Both the position numbers and the translations under genes were made by a program. Of a stretch of 21,963 nt of DNA, positions 21,301 through 21,963 are shown piece by piece (within the stretch, counting starts at the first letter, position 1; every line of letters starts with the position of its first letter). Location of the stretch: positions 1-21,963 of the IMG/VR virus record IMGVR_UViG_3300031565_000430. One strand, written 5' to 3'. The notes under the pieces were generated by a model that made no database searches, was not told where the DNA came from, and saw only the letters and a list, made by a program, of their open reading frames with translations. This DNA comes from a virus.

Positions 21301-21750
21301 GCCATACATACCGCCAGCATTTTCTTTTAGCTGGTTGACGTAATCATCCATTGCCTGCTTATAAAGCTCGGAACCATTCGGACTGTTTTGGAACTGAGAG
21401 GCAAGCTCTGCTGCCCTCAATTTAATGTCAGACTCAATCTCTTGATTGAACCGCTGATTGATTACATTCTGATACGCTTCGGCTGCAATAGTGCCAAAAG
21501 GTTTTGGTAGCGTGTGTGCAACAGGTTTTTGCGTAATGGGATCAAAGGTAACAACCTTCTCAGCTTCAACGGACAGAGCCGCTTCTTTGCCAGCCTTCTC
21601 GGCTTGGACCGCAGCCCGCGTGAACATAATGTCAGAGAATGTTTCGCCAGCTTGAGCCATCGCCTGCCCAATAAGTTGACCACCAGTATCGGCCCTTACG
21701 ACTCGAACTGGGCTTATACCAAACTGACGTTGCTCACGAATAACTGCCAT
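18367..21750 (-). CDS. Giant internal virion protein, T7 gp15-like (1127 aa)
   Basis: Lies between a probable gp14-like protein and the gp16-like protein, as gp15 does in T7, but is longer than T7 gp15 (747 aa). It is largely helical and rich in Gln, Ala and Glu, with no signal peptide or obvious membrane helix (for example ERARARAQQVSAMNDNN and ANAIEAQFEYQL). A mixed region near 830-960 (DPRVWDGGIWPADFEM, WVLRPASNVSSDGG) may be a small globular domain. It would be ejected with the DNA and form part of the trans-envelope conduit. The assignment rests on order, size and composition, not on a diagnostic motif. Confidence 0.65.
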   Translation of the reverse strand: MAVIREQRQFGISPVRVVRADTGGQLIGQAMAQAGETFSDIMFTRAAVQAEKAGKEAALSVEAEKVVTFDPITQKPVAHTLPKPFGTIAAEAYQNVINQRFNQEIESDIKLRAAELASQFQNSPNGSELYKQAMDDYVNQLKENAGGMYGEYISGVGTDYTEMTYLNLKENERARARAQQVSAMNDNNLDVISQVQAAAVQVGAQQAAEMFPETALSLGAAAGLSDSSSDKRIREAYRIALAQGDAEYILNQAVNSGLYTAEELVLNRAAISTNSGYSRITIPELQQALAPFSSNYSDWSEITGPLLDTFNNLIVERTNRIQFENMAAVSRITTRPMDFGLDPNGYFTDPPSSIGMLTETAQNWRAISTKGVGAWQRDSAEYQAKYNAAQRNYSEAIATSVNAYTLSLPSGIDGVEEALKLQTVIQMGGRGREDLSEASRTLLSQMEAVDGVTGLKDFESALLDKLGVSKNLLGEQEQIDNIAAAQKEALNENQARIIVQGVRAEIFNASSIEEVEAFRQSAINDLESILGGREDNAFLIGLKNRIEDVTAEVYVRSILTTADNRGEFMTLMYALGGDEKSLEILKDDPRLDQIKQARTYGSADTDSYSSNLNRISRDLIDQANAIEAQFEYQLTVDRILNGFGNPESAEHQMIAEQALGPGFTDRLIGGRISPTELNVARNAPPTGLINSLNTIQNQPIERQLELLSAYSKLGFIESRGQLIQSRAATAIDPSAVAYMDSLQQFLESSGATTQQGMLFHAEQFRQVRTPEVVEKVNSYYQKNPPSVDGEEYSSVNDFLAYRFYEHGLNDRTMQYIRDRFYMDAVAKQNTGQSLDLKTWAEGIDMYINADLSYDPRVWDGGIWPADFEMSDLSTSTSISFILSPIGVPTKIQSRPTGLVLQEGRRWAKTEFGLVKTLGGEEQAALFEQYVAQTVGHDRWVLRPASNVSSDGGVVYEVLDVTSGVPIPAIARSGGRNEPELIVEPVYVSTRGSAFSGLKVAAEKAAIAANMEEAEERLSAPVTQQDQNIIERTVKGFGAFFGGRSRSDQALSDSISTFGNTFSSQIETLGVGDRSTQGGLISGGIGSLDRYKTKLETALATTPQGTPRYNEIQNLLGEIQKINELHGR

Positions 21751-21752
21751 TA

Positions 21753-21963
21753 TTAGCCGCCCTTTGTTGTATAGTAATTGCTGACACCGCTAAGAAGCGT
21801 AGTAGATGCACCAATGCGGGCAGCGGTCATAGCAGCTTTCCCTCTAGCTCTCTCAGAAGAAACTGCGACTGTATCCGCCTGTTGCTGTAGATAGCCTTGC
21901 GTCTGGATTGCCTTAATGTCTTTTCCAAGAGTTTCCTTCTGGGCTTTCATAAAAGCCTCGACG
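21753..21963 (-). CDS. Probable internal virion protein, gp14-like (C-terminal 69 residues; continues past window edge)
   Basis: The frame is open to the right edge (upstream codons read VEAF), so the ATG at 21950 is probably internal and the gene starts outside the window. The visible part is helical and Gln/Ala-rich (GYLQQQADTVAVSSERARGK), ending with a small glycine-rich tail (LLSGVSNYYTTKGG). This is the kind of C-terminus seen in gp14-type internal core proteins, which form the outer-membrane part of the ejection channel. Position directly before the two giant proteins supports this. Its stop lies two bases before the next start. Confidence 0.55.
   Translation of the reverse strand, partial: VEAFMKAQKETLGKDIKAIQTQGYLQQQADTVAVSSERARGKAAMTAARIGASTTLLSGVSNYYTTKGG

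Overview
This window looks like roughly half of a short-tailed, podovirus-like double-stranded DNA phage genome. The evidence is a late block on the minus strand that holds two giant T7 gp15/gp16-type ejection proteins, the end of a probable gp14-like protein, a T7 gp17-type tail fibre, and a holin-endolysin-spanin lysis cassette. Opposite it, on the plus strand, lies a dense early block of small overlapping genes. GGAG-type ribosome binding sites, DUF932, ERF, YqaJ and an Rz/Rz1-type spanin pair point to a Gram-negative, probably proteobacterial, host. The sequence alone does not identify the host further. I see no integrase, RNA polymerase, DNA polymerase, tRNA, CRISPR array or insertion sequence.

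Layout. Positions 1-68 are the minus-strand start of a gene whose first 22 residues resemble small terminase subunits. Positions 69-277 are a divergent control region: opposed promoter candidates around one palindrome (GTAACgtaatGTTAC), a 23-nt pyrimidine tract, and a 57-nt two-stem hairpin that would lie in the 5' leader of the early transcript. Positions 278-8041 are the early block. In order it carries small proteins, DUF932, a DnaJ-type zinc finger, two small HTH regulators, a PD-(D/E)XK nuclease, a lambda-O-like initiator, a possible helicase-loader-position protein, a YqaJ exonuclease and an ERF annealing protein. After these come a DUF736/SSB-like protein, an intrinsic terminator, two proteins with DnaA domain IV-like folds, DUF6378, and a chain of micro-genes joined by ATGA overlaps. 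Positions 8022-21963 are the late block, read right to left: ejection proteins, tail fibre, three small tail genes joined by TAATG overlaps, a tail accessory protein, holin, membrane-tailed amidase, nested spanins, a hypothetical protein and a metallophosphoesterase. The two blocks converge at 8022-8041.

How it fits together. Inside the O-like initiator gene are three direct repeats of 22-23 bp followed at once by a stretch that is about 83% A+T. This is the same architecture as the lambda origin inside gene O, so 3269-3372 is a strong candidate replication origin. YqaJ, ERF and the SSB-like protein would form a two-component recombination system. The two DnaA-IV-like proteins could bind or compete for DnaA-box DNA. 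If the genome is circular or circularly permuted, the terminase gene leaving the left edge is the first late gene. The unseen part (large terminase, portal, capsid, tail tube) would then join it to the right edge, and one control region at 69-277 would drive both blocks.
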